A DNA stretch of 64,000 nucleotides from JADLBR01 sp964651705. Lineage in GTDB: Bacteria; Verrucomicrobiota; Verrucomicrobiia; JADLBR01. Made by a program: the position numbers and the translations under genes. The stretch is taken from positions 1 to 64,000 of the forward strand of contig CAZYWZ010000006.1 of NCBI GenBank assembly GCA_964651705.1, written 5' to 3'. The notes beneath the pieces were generated by a model. That model saw only the letters and a program-made list of their open reading frames with translations, did not search any database and was not told where the DNA came from. Shown here one piece after another: positions 7,229-16,179 of the stretch; positions within the stretch are counted from its first letter, which is position 1; every line of letters begins with the position of its first letter.

Positions 7229-10200
7229 CTACGCCGCCCTATCCTCGTAGGTGAGCCGGAACATGGTGTCGGTGAGCCAGCGGCGGAAGGACTCGTTGTC
7301 GCTGAACTGGCGGAACAGCTCGGTGTCGTCCTTGAGCAGGGCGGTCATGACGCGGGCCAGGGCCTTGTCGTGCTCGATGCGGGCGTTCTGGCGGTCGGAG
7401 TTCTTCTTGGCGTTCTGGTAGGCGGTGTCGGCGGACACCTTGTCCGGGATCTCGTGGGTGATGAGGCGGTGGATCCTGTCCGCGTCGGTCCAGGGGATGT
7501 TGCCGAAATGGTCGTTGAACGACCTCACGATGTTGCTGAGCCGGTCCATCTCGGGCTCGGGCACGTGGCCGCCGCCGCTGGCCGGCACCGGCTCGATCTC
7601 GGCGTTCTCGTCGGGCAGGGCGATCCTCATGGCCGCCTTCTTCTCGACGCGGTAGCTGTCCATGTCGATGGTCTCAAGGATCCCCCGGGCGAGGTCCTCC
7701 TCCTGGGGGGCGGGCAGCTTGGGTATGAGCAGGTTCAGGAGGATGGAGAGCTTCTCCCAGGCGGCGTTGGTGTAGGGCAGGATGGAGGCCAGGAAGCTGT
7801 AGGTGCGCACGAAGGCCTTGGCCTTGCCCTTGAAATCGACCTGGCCGTCCTCGTCGAGGCCGTCCTTGTACGCCGCCACGCAGGCGTCGAGGACCGGGTC
7901 CAGCGCCTCCCGCTCGGCCCCGCCCAGGTACAGCGACACGACCTGCTCCATCCGCGCGGGAGAATAGACCTGCCGCGCGTCGAGGTCGGCCTTGAGGTCG
8001 TGGAGCTTGTTGGGGTCGGTCTCCTCCCCGAGGATCGTGGTGCGGTAGTAGTCGGAGAACGCCTCGCGGATCGCGTCGGCGTCGTTCATGAAATCCAGCA
8101 CGAAGGTGTCGTGCTTCTTGGGGTGGGCGCGGTTGAGCCTGGAGAGGGTCTGCACCGCCTTGATGCCGCTGAGCATCTTGTCCACGTACATGGTGTGGAG
8201 CAGCGGTTCGTCGTAGCCGGTCTGGAACTTGTCGGCGCAGATCAGGAACCGGTAGGGGTCCTCCCGGATCCTGTCGGCGATCTTGGAGGACGGGAAGCCG
8301 TTGAGGGAGGCCTCGCTGACCCTGGCCCCCCCGTAGTCGTGCTCCCCGGAGAAGGCCACGATGGCGCGGTACGGGCTCTTGCGTTCAATCAGGTACTCGC
8401 TGAACGCGTGGTAGTACTGGATGGCCCGCCTGATGCTGCCGGTTATGACCATGGCGCGGGCCTGGCCGCCGACCTTGTTGAGGCCGAGCACGTGCTCGTG
8501 GAAGTGGTCGACCATGATCTCGGCCTTGAGCCGGATGGCGTGGTCGTGGCCCTCGACGTATCGGCGCAGCTTCTTGCGCGCCCTGCGGGTGTCGAACTCC
8601 GGGTCGGCCTCGATGGTCTTGATCAGCCTGTAGTAGCTGTTGACCGGGGTGTAGTGGGCCACCACGTCGAGGATGAAGCCCTCCTGGATGGCCTGCTTCA
8701 TCGTGTAGGCGTGGAAGGGGCGGTGCTTGGTCTGGTCGCCCTCCCTGTAGGCGTCCCCGAAGATCTCCAGCGTCTTGTTCTTTGGGGTGGCGGTGAAGGC
8801 GAAGTAGCTGGCGTTGGGCAGCATCTTCCGGGCCTCCATGATCCGGTTGATCTTGTCCTCGGTCGTCTCCTCCTCTTCCTCGGCGCCGGCCTCCGAGAGC
8901 GCCATGCTCATGGCCGCGGCGGTCCGGCCCCCCTGGCTGGAGTGGGCCTCGTCGATGATGATGCCGAAGCGCCGATCCCGGTGCGCGGAGCCGATCTCGT
9001 CCAGGATGAAGGGGAACTTCTGCACCGTGCTGATGATGATCTTCTTGCCCTCCTGGATGAACTTCCGCAGGTCCCCCGAGTCCTCCGCGTGGCCCACGGT
9101 GGCCCCCACCTGGGCGTACTGCCTGATCGTGTCCCGGATCTGCTGGTCCAGGATCCGGCGGTCGGTCACCACGATGATCGAGTCAAAGATCGGGGCGCCG
9201 TCCCGGGACAGGCCGATGAGCTGGTGTGCCAGCCACGCGATGGAGTTGGACTTGCCGCTGCCCGCCGAGTGCTGGATCAGGTAGCGGCGGCCGGCGCCAT
9301 GTTTGGCGGCGTCGGCCAGGAGGCGGCGCACCACGTCGAGCTGGTGGTAGCGGGGGAAGATCTGGTCCCGCTTCTTCTTGCCGGTCCTCTCGTCCTTGCG
9401 CTCCACGACCTGGGCGTAGTTCTCGATGATGTCCGTCAGGCCCGCCGGGGAGAGGATCCGCCGCCACAGGTAGTCGGTCTTGATCCCACCGGGGTTGGGC
9501 GGGTTGCCGGCCCCGTCGTTCCACCCCCGGTTCAGGGGCAGGAACCAGGACTCCTTGCCCCTGAGGTGCGCGCACATGCGCACCTCGGCGTCGTCAACGG
9601 CCAGGTGGACCATGCAGCGGCCGAATTCGAAGAGGCGCTCCCGGGGATCCCGGTCCAGGCGGTACTGCTGCACCGCGTCGTCCGCGGTCTGCTTGGTGAG
9701 GCTGTTCTTCAGCTCGAAGGTGACCACCGGCAGCCCGTTGATGAAGAGGCACAGGTCCAGCGCCCTCTGGGTCTCGTCGCGGCTGTAGCGGAGCTGGCGG
9801 GTGACGCTGAAGCGGTTCTGGGCGTGGCGGGCCTGCGCCTTCTGGTTGCCGGGGGAGGGGGTGCCGTAGAACAGGTCGATGGAGTGGGCCCCGTGCTTGA
9901 CCCCGTGGCGCAGCACGTCGATCACGCCCCGCTTGGCGATCTCCCCCTGGAGGCGTGACAGGAACGCCCGGCGGGTGGGGGCGTCGTTGCCGAGATCCAG
10001 CGCCGGGGCCACCGCCTCCTGCGTGGCATCGACGAAGGCCCGGAGTTGGGCCAGATCCACGCAATACTCGCGGTCGTAGTCCTTCGGGTCGCCCGGGATC
10101 CAGCCGCCGCCCGCATAGGTGCCGATGGCCTCGTTCACCGCGGCCCCGGTGCCGGAGGGCGGCGCCGTCATGGCCGACACGATCAGGCTCTCCAATCCCT

Positions 10201-10234
10201 TCTCGCTGGTGTCGGTGTGGGGCATGGTGGGCAT
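7229..10234 (-). CDS. hsdR: Type I restriction enzyme, HsdR subunit
   Basis: 1001 aa, close to the family's usual length. Residues about 120-180 form the nuclease domain, with FELKN (173-177) of the PD-(D/E)XK site. The helicase motor carries Walker A SAGSGKSNS (about 323-331) and DEAH (428-431), followed by SF2 motifs ('VDKMLSGIKAVQTLSRLNRA'). The long C-terminal helical part for HsdM contact is present. HsdR drives ATP-dependent DNA translocation and cleavage in an R2M2S complex. It is separated from hsdS by a PIN toxin/antitoxin pair. No clear SD precedes the ATG at 10234; an in-frame ATG at 10225 is an alternative. Confidence 0.95.
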   Translation of the reverse strand: MPTMPHTDTSEKGLESLIVSAMTAPPSGTGAAVNEAIGTYAGGGWIPGDPKDYDREYCVDLAQLRAFVDATQEAVAPALDLGNDAPTRRAFLSRLQGEIAKRGVIDVLRHGVKHGAHSIDLFYGTPSPGNQKAQARHAQNRFSVTRQLRYSRDETQRALDLCLFINGLPVVTFELKNSLTKQTADDAVQQYRLDRDPRERLFEFGRCMVHLAVDDAEVRMCAHLRGKESWFLPLNRGWNDGAGNPPNPGGIKTDYLWRRILSPAGLTDIIENYAQVVERKDERTGKKKRDQIFPRYHQLDVVRRLLADAAKHGAGRRYLIQHSAGSGKSNSIAWLAHQLIGLSRDGAPIFDSIIVVTDRRILDQQIRDTIRQYAQVGATVGHAEDSGDLRKFIQEGKKIIISTVQKFPFILDEIGSAHRDRRFGIIIDEAHSSQGGRTAAAMSMALSEAGAEEEEETTEDKINRIMEARKMLPNASYFAFTATPKNKTLEIFGDAYREGDQTKHRPFHAYTMKQAIQEGFILDVVAHYTPVNSYYRLIKTIEADPEFDTRRARKKLRRYVEGHDHAIRLKAEIMVDHFHEHVLGLNKVGGQARAMVITGSIRRAIQYYHAFSEYLIERKSPYRAIVAFSGEHDYGGARVSEASLNGFPSSKIADRIREDPYRFLICADKFQTGYDEPLLHTMYVDKMLSGIKAVQTLSRLNRAHPKKHDTFVLDFMNDADAIREAFSDYYRTTILGEETDPNKLHDLKADLDARQVYSPARMEQVVSLYLGGAEREALDPVLDACVAAYKDGLDEDGQVDFKGKAKAFVRTYSFLASILPYTNAAWEKLSILLNLLIPKLPAPQEEDLARGILETIDMDSYRVEKKAAMRIALPDENAEIEPVPASGGGHVPEPEMDRLSNIVRSFNDHFGNIPWTDADRIHRLITHEIPDKVSADTAYQNAKKNSDRQNARIEHDKALARVMTALLKDDTELFRQFSDNESFRRWLTDTMFRLTYEDRAA

Positions 10235-10379
10235 CCCATCAAGTACCCATCAAGTACCCCTGGTCCCCGCAACTGACTGAAATTAGCGGGGATGGCTTCA
10301 TCAGACGGGTCGAGTGTGGCCGATTCATCAAGTTCCCGTCAAGTGGCGTAGGTGTGGTGTAGGACATGCGCGATGCCTT
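10235..10379 (-). promoter_or_regulatory. Gap before hsdR with CCCATCAAGTA repeats
   Basis: This 145-bp gap carries CCCATCAAGTA twice in exact tandem (10235-10245 and 10246-10256), directly abutting the hsdR start. A looser pair, CATCAAGTTCCC followed by GTCAAGTGG, lies around 10326-10346. The repeats could be an operator or a translational control site for hsdR; nothing identifies the binding protein. Confidence 0.35.
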
Positions 10380-10961
10380 TCACTGGCCGGTGATGCCCCG
10401 GGTACCGCCGCGGTCCGATAGCAGCACCCGACTGAACTCGGGCACGCTCTTTCCCAAGTGTAACAGGATGTCCTCGATATCGGTGCTCTTCTGGCGGGCG
10501 ATGTCGCCGAGTTTGCCGAGCACGGTCTCCGGCTCCATGGCGTAGAGGTTGAGTAGGAAATCCTGCGGGTGCTCGGCATGGATGTGGTGCGGCGTGAGGG
10601 CAGGGGCCGGGAAATGTTTCAGGTTGAAGGTCACGATGACCTGCGCACCGGCGCCGACTGCCGCCGCCATCACGTGGCGGTCCTTGGCGTGCACACCGGG
10701 GAACGCCGCGGGGTCGGGGCAGCCGCCCACGATGGCCTCCGGGAAGTGTCCCCGGACCTCCCGCCTCCAGGATTCGACAAGATGCACGGGCCACGGGGGC
10801 TTCAGGGACATGATCTGCGTGCGGGCCACCTCAGCGAGGATCTCCTCGGACCAGAATGGGAGGTAGAGGCGCGGCGGCTCCGCCAGCCGCAGCAAAAGGT
10901 CGCACACGCCAAAGTTGGCCAGCACGCAGGCGTCGAGCAGCGCTGGGAAATCAGCCCTCAT
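10380..10961 (-). CDS. PIN-domain ribonuclease, probable toxin
   Basis: 193 aa, ATG at 10961 overlapping the upstream gene by 11 bases. The PIN fold is shown by 'LLDACVLAN' near the start (first acidic residue), 'WSEEILAEVART', 'HAKDRHVMAAAVGAGAQVIV' and 'TFNLKHFP' (later acidic and Asn positions). PIN proteins are Mg-dependent RNases, and this arrangement with an upstream HTH protein is typical of a type II toxin-antitoxin pair. The pair sits between hsdS and hsdR, suggesting it guards or addicts the cell to the restriction locus. Confidence 0.8.
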   Translation of the reverse strand: MRADFPALLDACVLANFGVCDLLLRLAEPPRLYLPFWSEEILAEVARTQIMSLKPPWPVHLVESWRREVRGHFPEAIVGGCPDPAAFPGVHAKDRHVMAAAVGAGAQVIVTFNLKHFPAPALTPHHIHAEHPQDFLLNLYAMEPETVLGKLGDIARQKSTDIEDILLHLGKSVPEFSRVLLSDRGGTRGITGQ

Positions 10962-11424
10962 CCTCGCCGGTGTAGGATGCGTCGTAGAGGCCCGCCTTGT
11001 CCACCTCGTCGAACAGGCCCCTGAGCCCGGCCCTGCGCGCCGAATCCCTCTTCCTCTCGTAGTCGAGCAGGTCCTTAAAGTAGACCCGCCGGTGGGTGCC
11101 GACCCGGTGAAAGGGGATCTTACCGGACTCCAGCAGGGTCACGAAGAACTGGCGTGACATGCCCAGATAGTTTGCCGCGGCCTGCGTGGTGAAGGTCTCG
11201 TCCTCAGGCACCAGCACCACCGCACGGCCCCGGCGCAGGTCCTGGAGCACGCGCATCAGAAGCTGGTGTACCGCCTGAGGCAGGGGCACCTCGGTGCCGT
11301 CCGCGGCCTTCAGGCACGGGCGCTTTTCCCTCCGGGCCATGTCGATCAGCCGACCCACGAGGCCGCGCTCCTCCTCGGTCAGCAGGGAGGCGTCGAAGCG
11401 ATTCTCCATCAGTTTCATGGCCAT
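10951..11424 (-). CDS. Excisionase-type HTH protein, probable antitoxin
   Basis: 157 aa from the ATG at 11424. The central part 'TTQAAANYLGMSRQFFVTLL' followed by 'ESGKIPFHRVGTHRRVYFKD' is an excisionase-family winged HTH of the kind found in antitoxins paired with PIN_26-type toxins. The N-terminal 75 residues ('LTEEERGLVGRLIDMARREK') are helical. It probably binds the toxin through its C-terminus and represses the pair. Stop and start of the toxin gene overlap, indicating coupled translation. Confidence 0.75.
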   Translation of the reverse strand: MAMKLMENRFDASLLTEEERGLVGRLIDMARREKRPCLKAADGTEVPLPQAVHQLLMRVLQDLRRGRAVVLVPEDETFTTQAAANYLGMSRQFFVTLLESGKIPFHRVGTHRRVYFKDLLDYERKRDSARRAGLRGLFDEVDKAGLYDASYTGEDEG

Positions 11425-11485
11425 ACTATGGTCCCGATGGGAACCACCGTCAACGCTATAAACGCTACAGACGCAATAGACGCAA

Positions 11486-12859
11486 TCACCCGGTGTCCTC
11501 CGCAGCGATTGCGTCACCCGACTCGTCGGCGGACTCGGTGAGTTCCTCCGCCTCGGGCTCGTCAAGGATCCCCTGGGCAGCGAAATCCTCGGGCAACCCT
11601 AGCGCCGCATCCCGCACGTCGAGCTTGCCCGTCACCACGTCGGCGATCAGCCGGGTGCGGTACTCACGGAGGAGGGAAATCTCGCGGCCGCCTTGCGCAA
11701 TCACTGACATCAGGTGCTTTGTTTCCTGGGAGATCGTCTGAATGATGTGGTCCTGTTCGCGTGGGGGAGGGACCACGATAGTGATGGACATCAAGCGGTC
11801 TTGCGTGAGCTTGGGCTGGGCCGCGCCAGAAATCCAGGGCTGGTAGTTCAGCGTCTCCAAGAGATTGGCAAGATACGCGATGTTCCCGCGTTTTGGCTTC
11901 AGGATGTGCGCGTGGTTGTTTACCCAAAACTGGCCCTTAGCGATGATTGCGAGGGGGAGATTCCGCAGGACGAGGTTGGCCCCGTCCTCGGCGATCAGCA
12001 GGAGTTCATCATCGAAAATGTACTGATCGACTCGATCGATTACCCCAGAGGCCCCATAGTAGTCGTACATTTTGGACGACATTCTGCCGCGCTCCTCAGA
12101 ACTGAGAGGGATGCGCCTTGAATTGAGACAATGAAACTCGTTCTTGATCCTAGACACCTCCCAATGCTCTGGCACATCCCCCAGCCACTCCACGCCGGAG
12201 GGCTTGAGGCGGACGTTGGGGTCGAGGCCGCGGGTGACGGCGCGGTGGATGATGGCCTGCCGCTGCTCCTCCAGCAGCTTGACCAGCCTCTGCTTGGCCC
12301 GGATGTAGCGCCGGATCTTGCCGTCGGCGTGGTCGAGGAAGCGGACGATGGCGGATTGGTCGGCGAGGGGAGGGAACGTCAGCCCAAGGGTCCCGACGAA
12401 TTGCCAATCCGCACGGGGCATCTTCGCGCCGAATGTCGAACTGTTGATGATGTCGATGACCGGCTGCGAGCGGAGTAGGTGTTCGAGGTAGGAGGCGGAA
12501 AGAACGGAAAATCTCGGGCGGAGCACGAAAAACTCGCCTGCGCACACACCACCGGATTTCGGGCGGGTGACCTTAGCGAGATACGGGCGCAGCTTGCCAA
12601 AAAGAACGTCGTCCGCCCGGAACCGCTTGACTTGGCTCTCGAACGTGGCGGTCGATCCTGCGTTGCGGAGGCGGCCGGTCCAGCTCTCAACGTGTTCCAG
12701 TGCGATGTAGAGGTCTCCGTCCTGACGTTCGGCGGTTTGCTGAACCACGTGAGCGACGCGTGATTTTAGGCGTTCAATTTCCCACTGCTCCGGCACCTGC
12801 CCGAGCCACGGCACGCCCGAAACCTTGTACGCGGGGTAGGGCTTGAGGCCACCAATCAT
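11486..12859 (-). CDS. hsdS: Type I restriction specificity subunit HsdS
   Basis: 457 aa. The ATG at 12859 overlaps the stop of the Mrr-like gene (ATGA). Two target-recognition halves are visible, each introduced by a similar segment: 'SGVPWLGQVPEQWEIERLKS' near residue 14 and 'SGVEWLGDVPEHWEVSRIKN' near residue 220. Each half ends with a long conserved helix ('RAKQRLVKLLEEQRQAIIHR' between them). This is the standard two-TRD architecture, so a bipartite recognition site is expected; its sequence cannot be predicted here. The C-terminal tail is long and acidic. Confidence 0.93.
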   Translation of the reverse strand: MIGGLKPYPAYKVSGVPWLGQVPEQWEIERLKSRVAHVVQQTAERQDGDLYIALEHVESWTGRLRNAGSTATFESQVKRFRADDVLFGKLRPYLAKVTRPKSGGVCAGEFFVLRPRFSVLSASYLEHLLRSQPVIDIINSSTFGAKMPRADWQFVGTLGLTFPPLADQSAIVRFLDHADGKIRRYIRAKQRLVKLLEEQRQAIIHRAVTRGLDPNVRLKPSGVEWLGDVPEHWEVSRIKNEFHCLNSRRIPLSSEERGRMSSKMYDYYGASGVIDRVDQYIFDDELLLIAEDGANLVLRNLPLAIIAKGQFWVNNHAHILKPKRGNIAYLANLLETLNYQPWISGAAQPKLTQDRLMSITIVVPPPREQDHIIQTISQETKHLMSVIAQGGREISLLREYRTRLIADVVTGKLDVRDAALGLPEDFAAQGILDEPEAEELTESADESGDAIAAEDTG

Positions 12860-13911
12860 GCGTCGGCATCCTCCGGCACCAGCATCCAGGCCCGCTTGAG
12901 CGGCAGCTCCGCCTGGATCTCGGCCGGCAGCCGTTCGTAGGTCCGGTAGATCGCCTCGACGAGGTCTCGACTGTCCCAGAGTCGCACGGTGAAGTGTCCC
13001 TGCCTCGCCTCGGCGAGCGCGGCCTTGTTGAAGCCGCCCCAACACACGAGCAGTCCCTGCTCGGCCTTGAACGTCTGCATCGTGCCCTGAAGCGTCCGGT
13101 AGATCGTGACATCGGCGGGGCTGTTCTGCGATTTCACCTGTACGCACAGCCGCGGATCGTCGAGGCCCAGGGGGCCGCGGCCGCCGAGGATGTCGACGCC
13201 CCCGTCCGCGCCCGGCGGCGAGACCTTGGTCGCCCATCCGTCGGCACGCAGCACCGCGTCCACGAGGGACGCAAGCGCATGGCCGGCGAAGTGAGCCTGG
13301 ACGTGCGCGACGATCTGATCGTGTGCGAGTTGTGCGAGATCGGTCACCTCCTCGGGCTGTACCTCGGGCGGGGCGTTGCCGGGCCTCTTCGGCTTGTCGA
13401 CCGCCAGCACGGGACCGGGGTCCGATTTGCCCCCCATCACCTCAGCGACGCGCCGCGCGGCTTCATTGCGGGAGATGCTGCATACCGTCATGAACGCCCC
13501 GAAAGAGTGGAGCAGGTCCTGCTCGAATGCGGTGCGGGGAACGTCGGGGCGTACCCACTCCACCGGCCGCGTATGGCGCCCGACGTTGCCCACCTTCTGG
13601 AAAGCGTAGGGCCCCGTCACCCGTCCGATGGCGACCTGCGACGTAAGTTTGCGCGGCAGCACCACGATATCGTCCTCCTTCATCGCCAGGGCGAACGCCC
13701 ACAGCTGGCCGGCGAAATTGCCGATCGCGCGTGGCTTGGCACCGGGGTAGCTGGTTTCGACGATCTTGTAGATGCCCTGATAATCACGGGCGTCGGCCAA
13801 GGACGGCACTTCGCGAAAGCCGATGACTGCCAGATTGTTTTCCAGAACGAACTCCTCGTCCTCGCCCAATTTTCCGGCGCGGGTGAGGTAGACCTTGTGA
13901 TGGCTTGTCAT
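12856..13911 (-). CDS. Mrr-like restriction endonuclease, EVE/PUA-like N-terminus
   Basis: 351 aa. The ATG at 13911 overlaps the hsdM stop and its own stop overlaps the hsdS start, so it is embedded in the type I operon. Residues 1-120 resemble a PUA/EVE-like reader ('EDDIVVLPRKLTSQVAIGRV'). Residues about 200-310 carry the Mrr catalytic core: 'GWATKVSPPGADGGVDILGG' and 'LCVQVKSQ', giving D...QxK. Mrr enzymes cut modified DNA (type IV restriction). Sitting between hsdM and hsdS is unusual. It may restrict foreign modified DNA or act as a second effector. Confidence 0.8.
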   Translation of the reverse strand: MTSHHKVYLTRAGKLGEDEEFVLENNLAVIGFREVPSLADARDYQGIYKIVETSYPGAKPRAIGNFAGQLWAFALAMKEDDIVVLPRKLTSQVAIGRVTGPYAFQKVGNVGRHTRPVEWVRPDVPRTAFEQDLLHSFGAFMTVCSISRNEAARRVAEVMGGKSDPGPVLAVDKPKRPGNAPPEVQPEEVTDLAQLAHDQIVAHVQAHFAGHALASLVDAVLRADGWATKVSPPGADGGVDILGGRGPLGLDDPRLCVQVKSQNSPADVTIYRTLQGTMQTFKAEQGLLVCWGGFNKAALAEARQGHFTVRLWDSRDLVEAIYRTYERLPAEIQAELPLKRAWMLVPEDADA

Positions 13912-15896
13912 GGCTTGGCTCCAGCAGTGCCGATGATCTCTCCGAGCAACCCCTCGGTCTCCCTCTCGACGGCGAGGATGTCGGCCCGGATCTCCTCCAG
14001 GGACCGGAGGGGCTGGGGCTTGTAGAAGTGGCGGGTGAAGGAGATCTCGTAGCCGACCTGGGTCTTGGAGGCGTCCACCCAGGCGTCGGGCACGTGGGGC
14101 AGGACCTCGCGCTTGATGAAGGCCTCGATGCCGCCGGGTTCGAGCAGGGGGATCTGCTCGGTGTCGCGGAGGTCGGCGTCGGGCTCGTACTCGACCACGG
14201 TGGGCTTGCCGCCGATGGTGGCCTCGAACAGGCCATTGAGGGGATCGGGGGCGGTGCCCTTCTTGTGGATCTTGCGGATGACCGGCGGCGCGCCGGGATC
14301 GGTCCCGGCGGACTCCCTGAGGGCCTTGATCTCCTTCGGGCTGTAGGCGCGCTCCGGGTCGGCGCCCCTGAGCCGCAGGGGCCGCTCGACGGTGACCTTG
14401 TGGTAGCCGAAGGCCTCGTTGGGGAAGATCTTGGACTGGCCGGTTTCCTCGAACTTCAGGAAGGTGTCGCAGATCCGGGCGATGTCCTCCTCGGACAGCT
14501 CGCAGTTCTTCTTGCCCATGTTCTTGCGCAGGGGGCGGGACCACCCGCTGGCGTCGATGAGCTGGACCTTGCCCTTGCGGTGGGCGGGTTTGCGGTTGGA
14601 GAGCACCCAGATGTAGGTCGCGATGCCGGTGTTGTAGAACATGTTCAGGGGCAGCGCGACGATGGCCTCCAGCCAGTCGCTCTCGATGATCCAGCGGCGG
14701 ATGTTGCTCTCGCCCTGGCCGGCGTCCCCGGTGAAGAGGGAGGAGCCGTTGTGGACCTCCGCGATGCGGCTGCCCAGCGGGGTGCCGCCCTTCATCTTGG
14801 AGAGCATGTTCGCGAGGAAGAGCATCTGGCCGTCGCTGGACCGGGTCAGCAGCGAGTACTCCGGGTCCCCGGCGTGGGTGATGACAAAGCGAGGGTCCTT
14901 GATGCCGTCCTTGCCGCCGAGCCGCTCCAGGTCGCCCTTCCAGCTCTTGCCGTAGGGCGGGTTGGAGAGCATGAAGTCGAATTCCCGGGAGGGGAACGCG
15001 TCGTTGGACAGGGTGGAGTGCTCCGGGCCGCCGATGATGTTGTCGGCGGCGTCGCCCTCGCCCTTGAGCAGGAGGTCGGCCTTGCAGATGGCGTAGGTCT
15101 CGGCGTTGATCTCCTGGCCGAAGAGGTGGGTGGCCACCTGCTTGCCGTGCGCCGTGGCTAGGTCCTTGAGCGTCTCCTCCGCCACGGTGAGCATGCCCCC
15201 GGTGCCGCAGGCGCCGTCGTAGAGGAGGTAGGTGCCCGATTCGATGCGGTCGGCCACCGGGAGGAAGATGAGGTTGGCCATGAGCTTGACCGCGTCTCTT
15301 GGGGTCCAGTGCTCGCCGGCCTCCTCGTTGTTCTCCTCGTTGAAGCGGCGCACCAGTTCCTCGAAGATTGTGCCCATCCCGTGGTTATCGAGGCCGGGTT
15401 GGCGCTCCGAGCCGTCGGTGTCCCGGACGGGATCGGGGCCGAGGTTGATGTCCGGGGAGAGGAACCTCTCGATGAGGGTGCCCAGGGCGTCGGCCTTGGA
15501 GAGCCGGGGGATCTGGTTGCGGAACTCGAAGCTGTTGAGGATGTCCTGCACGTTGGGGGAGAAGCCGTCCAGGTACGCCTCGAAATCCGCCCTGAGCTGC
15601 TGCTGGCTGGCCCGGGACTTGAGGTCCCGCAGCGTGAACTTCGAGGTGTTGTAGAACGCCTGCTTGGCGGCGCCCCTGAGGGCCTGGTCTTGGTTGGCGA
15701 TCCTGGCCTTGTCCAGGCTGGCCTTCATGTCCAGCACCGCCTTCTTGGTCGGCTCCAGCACCGCGTCCAGCCGCCGCAGCACCGTCATGGGCAGGATCAC
15801 GTCCCGGTACTTGCCCCGCACGTAGAGGTCCCGGAGCACGTCGTCGGCGATGCCCCAGATGAAATTCGCTATCCAGCTCAGCTTCGTGGCGTCCAT
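13908..15896 (-). CDS. hsdM: Type I DNA methyltransferase subunit HsdM
   Basis: 662 aa, first gene of the operon, ATG at 15896 with an AGGA upstream. N-terminal HsdM helical domain (residues 1-160) precedes the N6-adenine methyltransferase core, with the SAM-binding DGACGTGG (227-234) and catalytic NPPYG (312-316). The C-terminal 150 residues are longer than in short HsdM forms and end in a helical tail for HsdS contact. It methylates adenine in the site read by HsdS. All downstream genes through hsdS overlap by four bases, indicating one transcript. Confidence 0.95.
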   Translation of the reverse strand: MDATKLSWIANFIWGIADDVLRDLYVRGKYRDVILPMTVLRRLDAVLEPTKKAVLDMKASLDKARIANQDQALRGAAKQAFYNTSKFTLRDLKSRASQQQLRADFEAYLDGFSPNVQDILNSFEFRNQIPRLSKADALGTLIERFLSPDINLGPDPVRDTDGSERQPGLDNHGMGTIFEELVRRFNEENNEEAGEHWTPRDAVKLMANLIFLPVADRIESGTYLLYDGACGTGGMLTVAEETLKDLATAHGKQVATHLFGQEINAETYAICKADLLLKGEGDAADNIIGGPEHSTLSNDAFPSREFDFMLSNPPYGKSWKGDLERLGGKDGIKDPRFVITHAGDPEYSLLTRSSDGQMLFLANMLSKMKGGTPLGSRIAEVHNGSSLFTGDAGQGESNIRRWIIESDWLEAIVALPLNMFYNTGIATYIWVLSNRKPAHRKGKVQLIDASGWSRPLRKNMGKKNCELSEEDIARICDTFLKFEETGQSKIFPNEAFGYHKVTVERPLRLRGADPERAYSPKEIKALRESAGTDPGAPPVIRKIHKKGTAPDPLNGLFEATIGGKPTVVEYEPDADLRDTEQIPLLEPGGIEAFIKREVLPHVPDAWVDASKTQVGYEISFTRHFYKPQPLRSLEEIRADILAVERETEGLLGEIIGTAGAKP

Positions 15897-16179
15897 GTCA
15901 TTCCTGTCTGAAGAGGGCCGCGCGCCCCGCGGATGCCGGGGCTCGCCCCGTGGGGGTAATCTGCCGGGGGAGGGCGGACATCCGCGGTACCAGACCCCGA
16001 GAATCCGCCTGCGCCCGAAACCATGGCGGGAGCCTATGCGGGCGGCGCCGCCGGGTGAAGAGAAAGGTTTTTCGGGGAGAAGCAGGCCGCCCATCTGTGG
16101 GCGGGGGAAGACAAGGGGGTTTTTGAGGAGCGATGGTTTCTGCGATGGGCGGCTATCTCGCCGACTGGATGTTGCGGGC
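15897..16179. other. Intergenic gap between hsdM and ATP-grasp gene
   Basis: About 280 bp of GC-rich sequence. It probably contains the hsdM promoter and the 3' end of the ATP-grasp transcript. I see no convincing ORF, strong hairpin with T-run or repeat here. Confidence 0.4.

Noticed and set aside
7154..9958. A 934-codon open frame on the plus strand
   Set aside because: Antisense to hsdR, whose motifs are complete; Val/Gly/Leu-rich composition is typical of a shadow frame.
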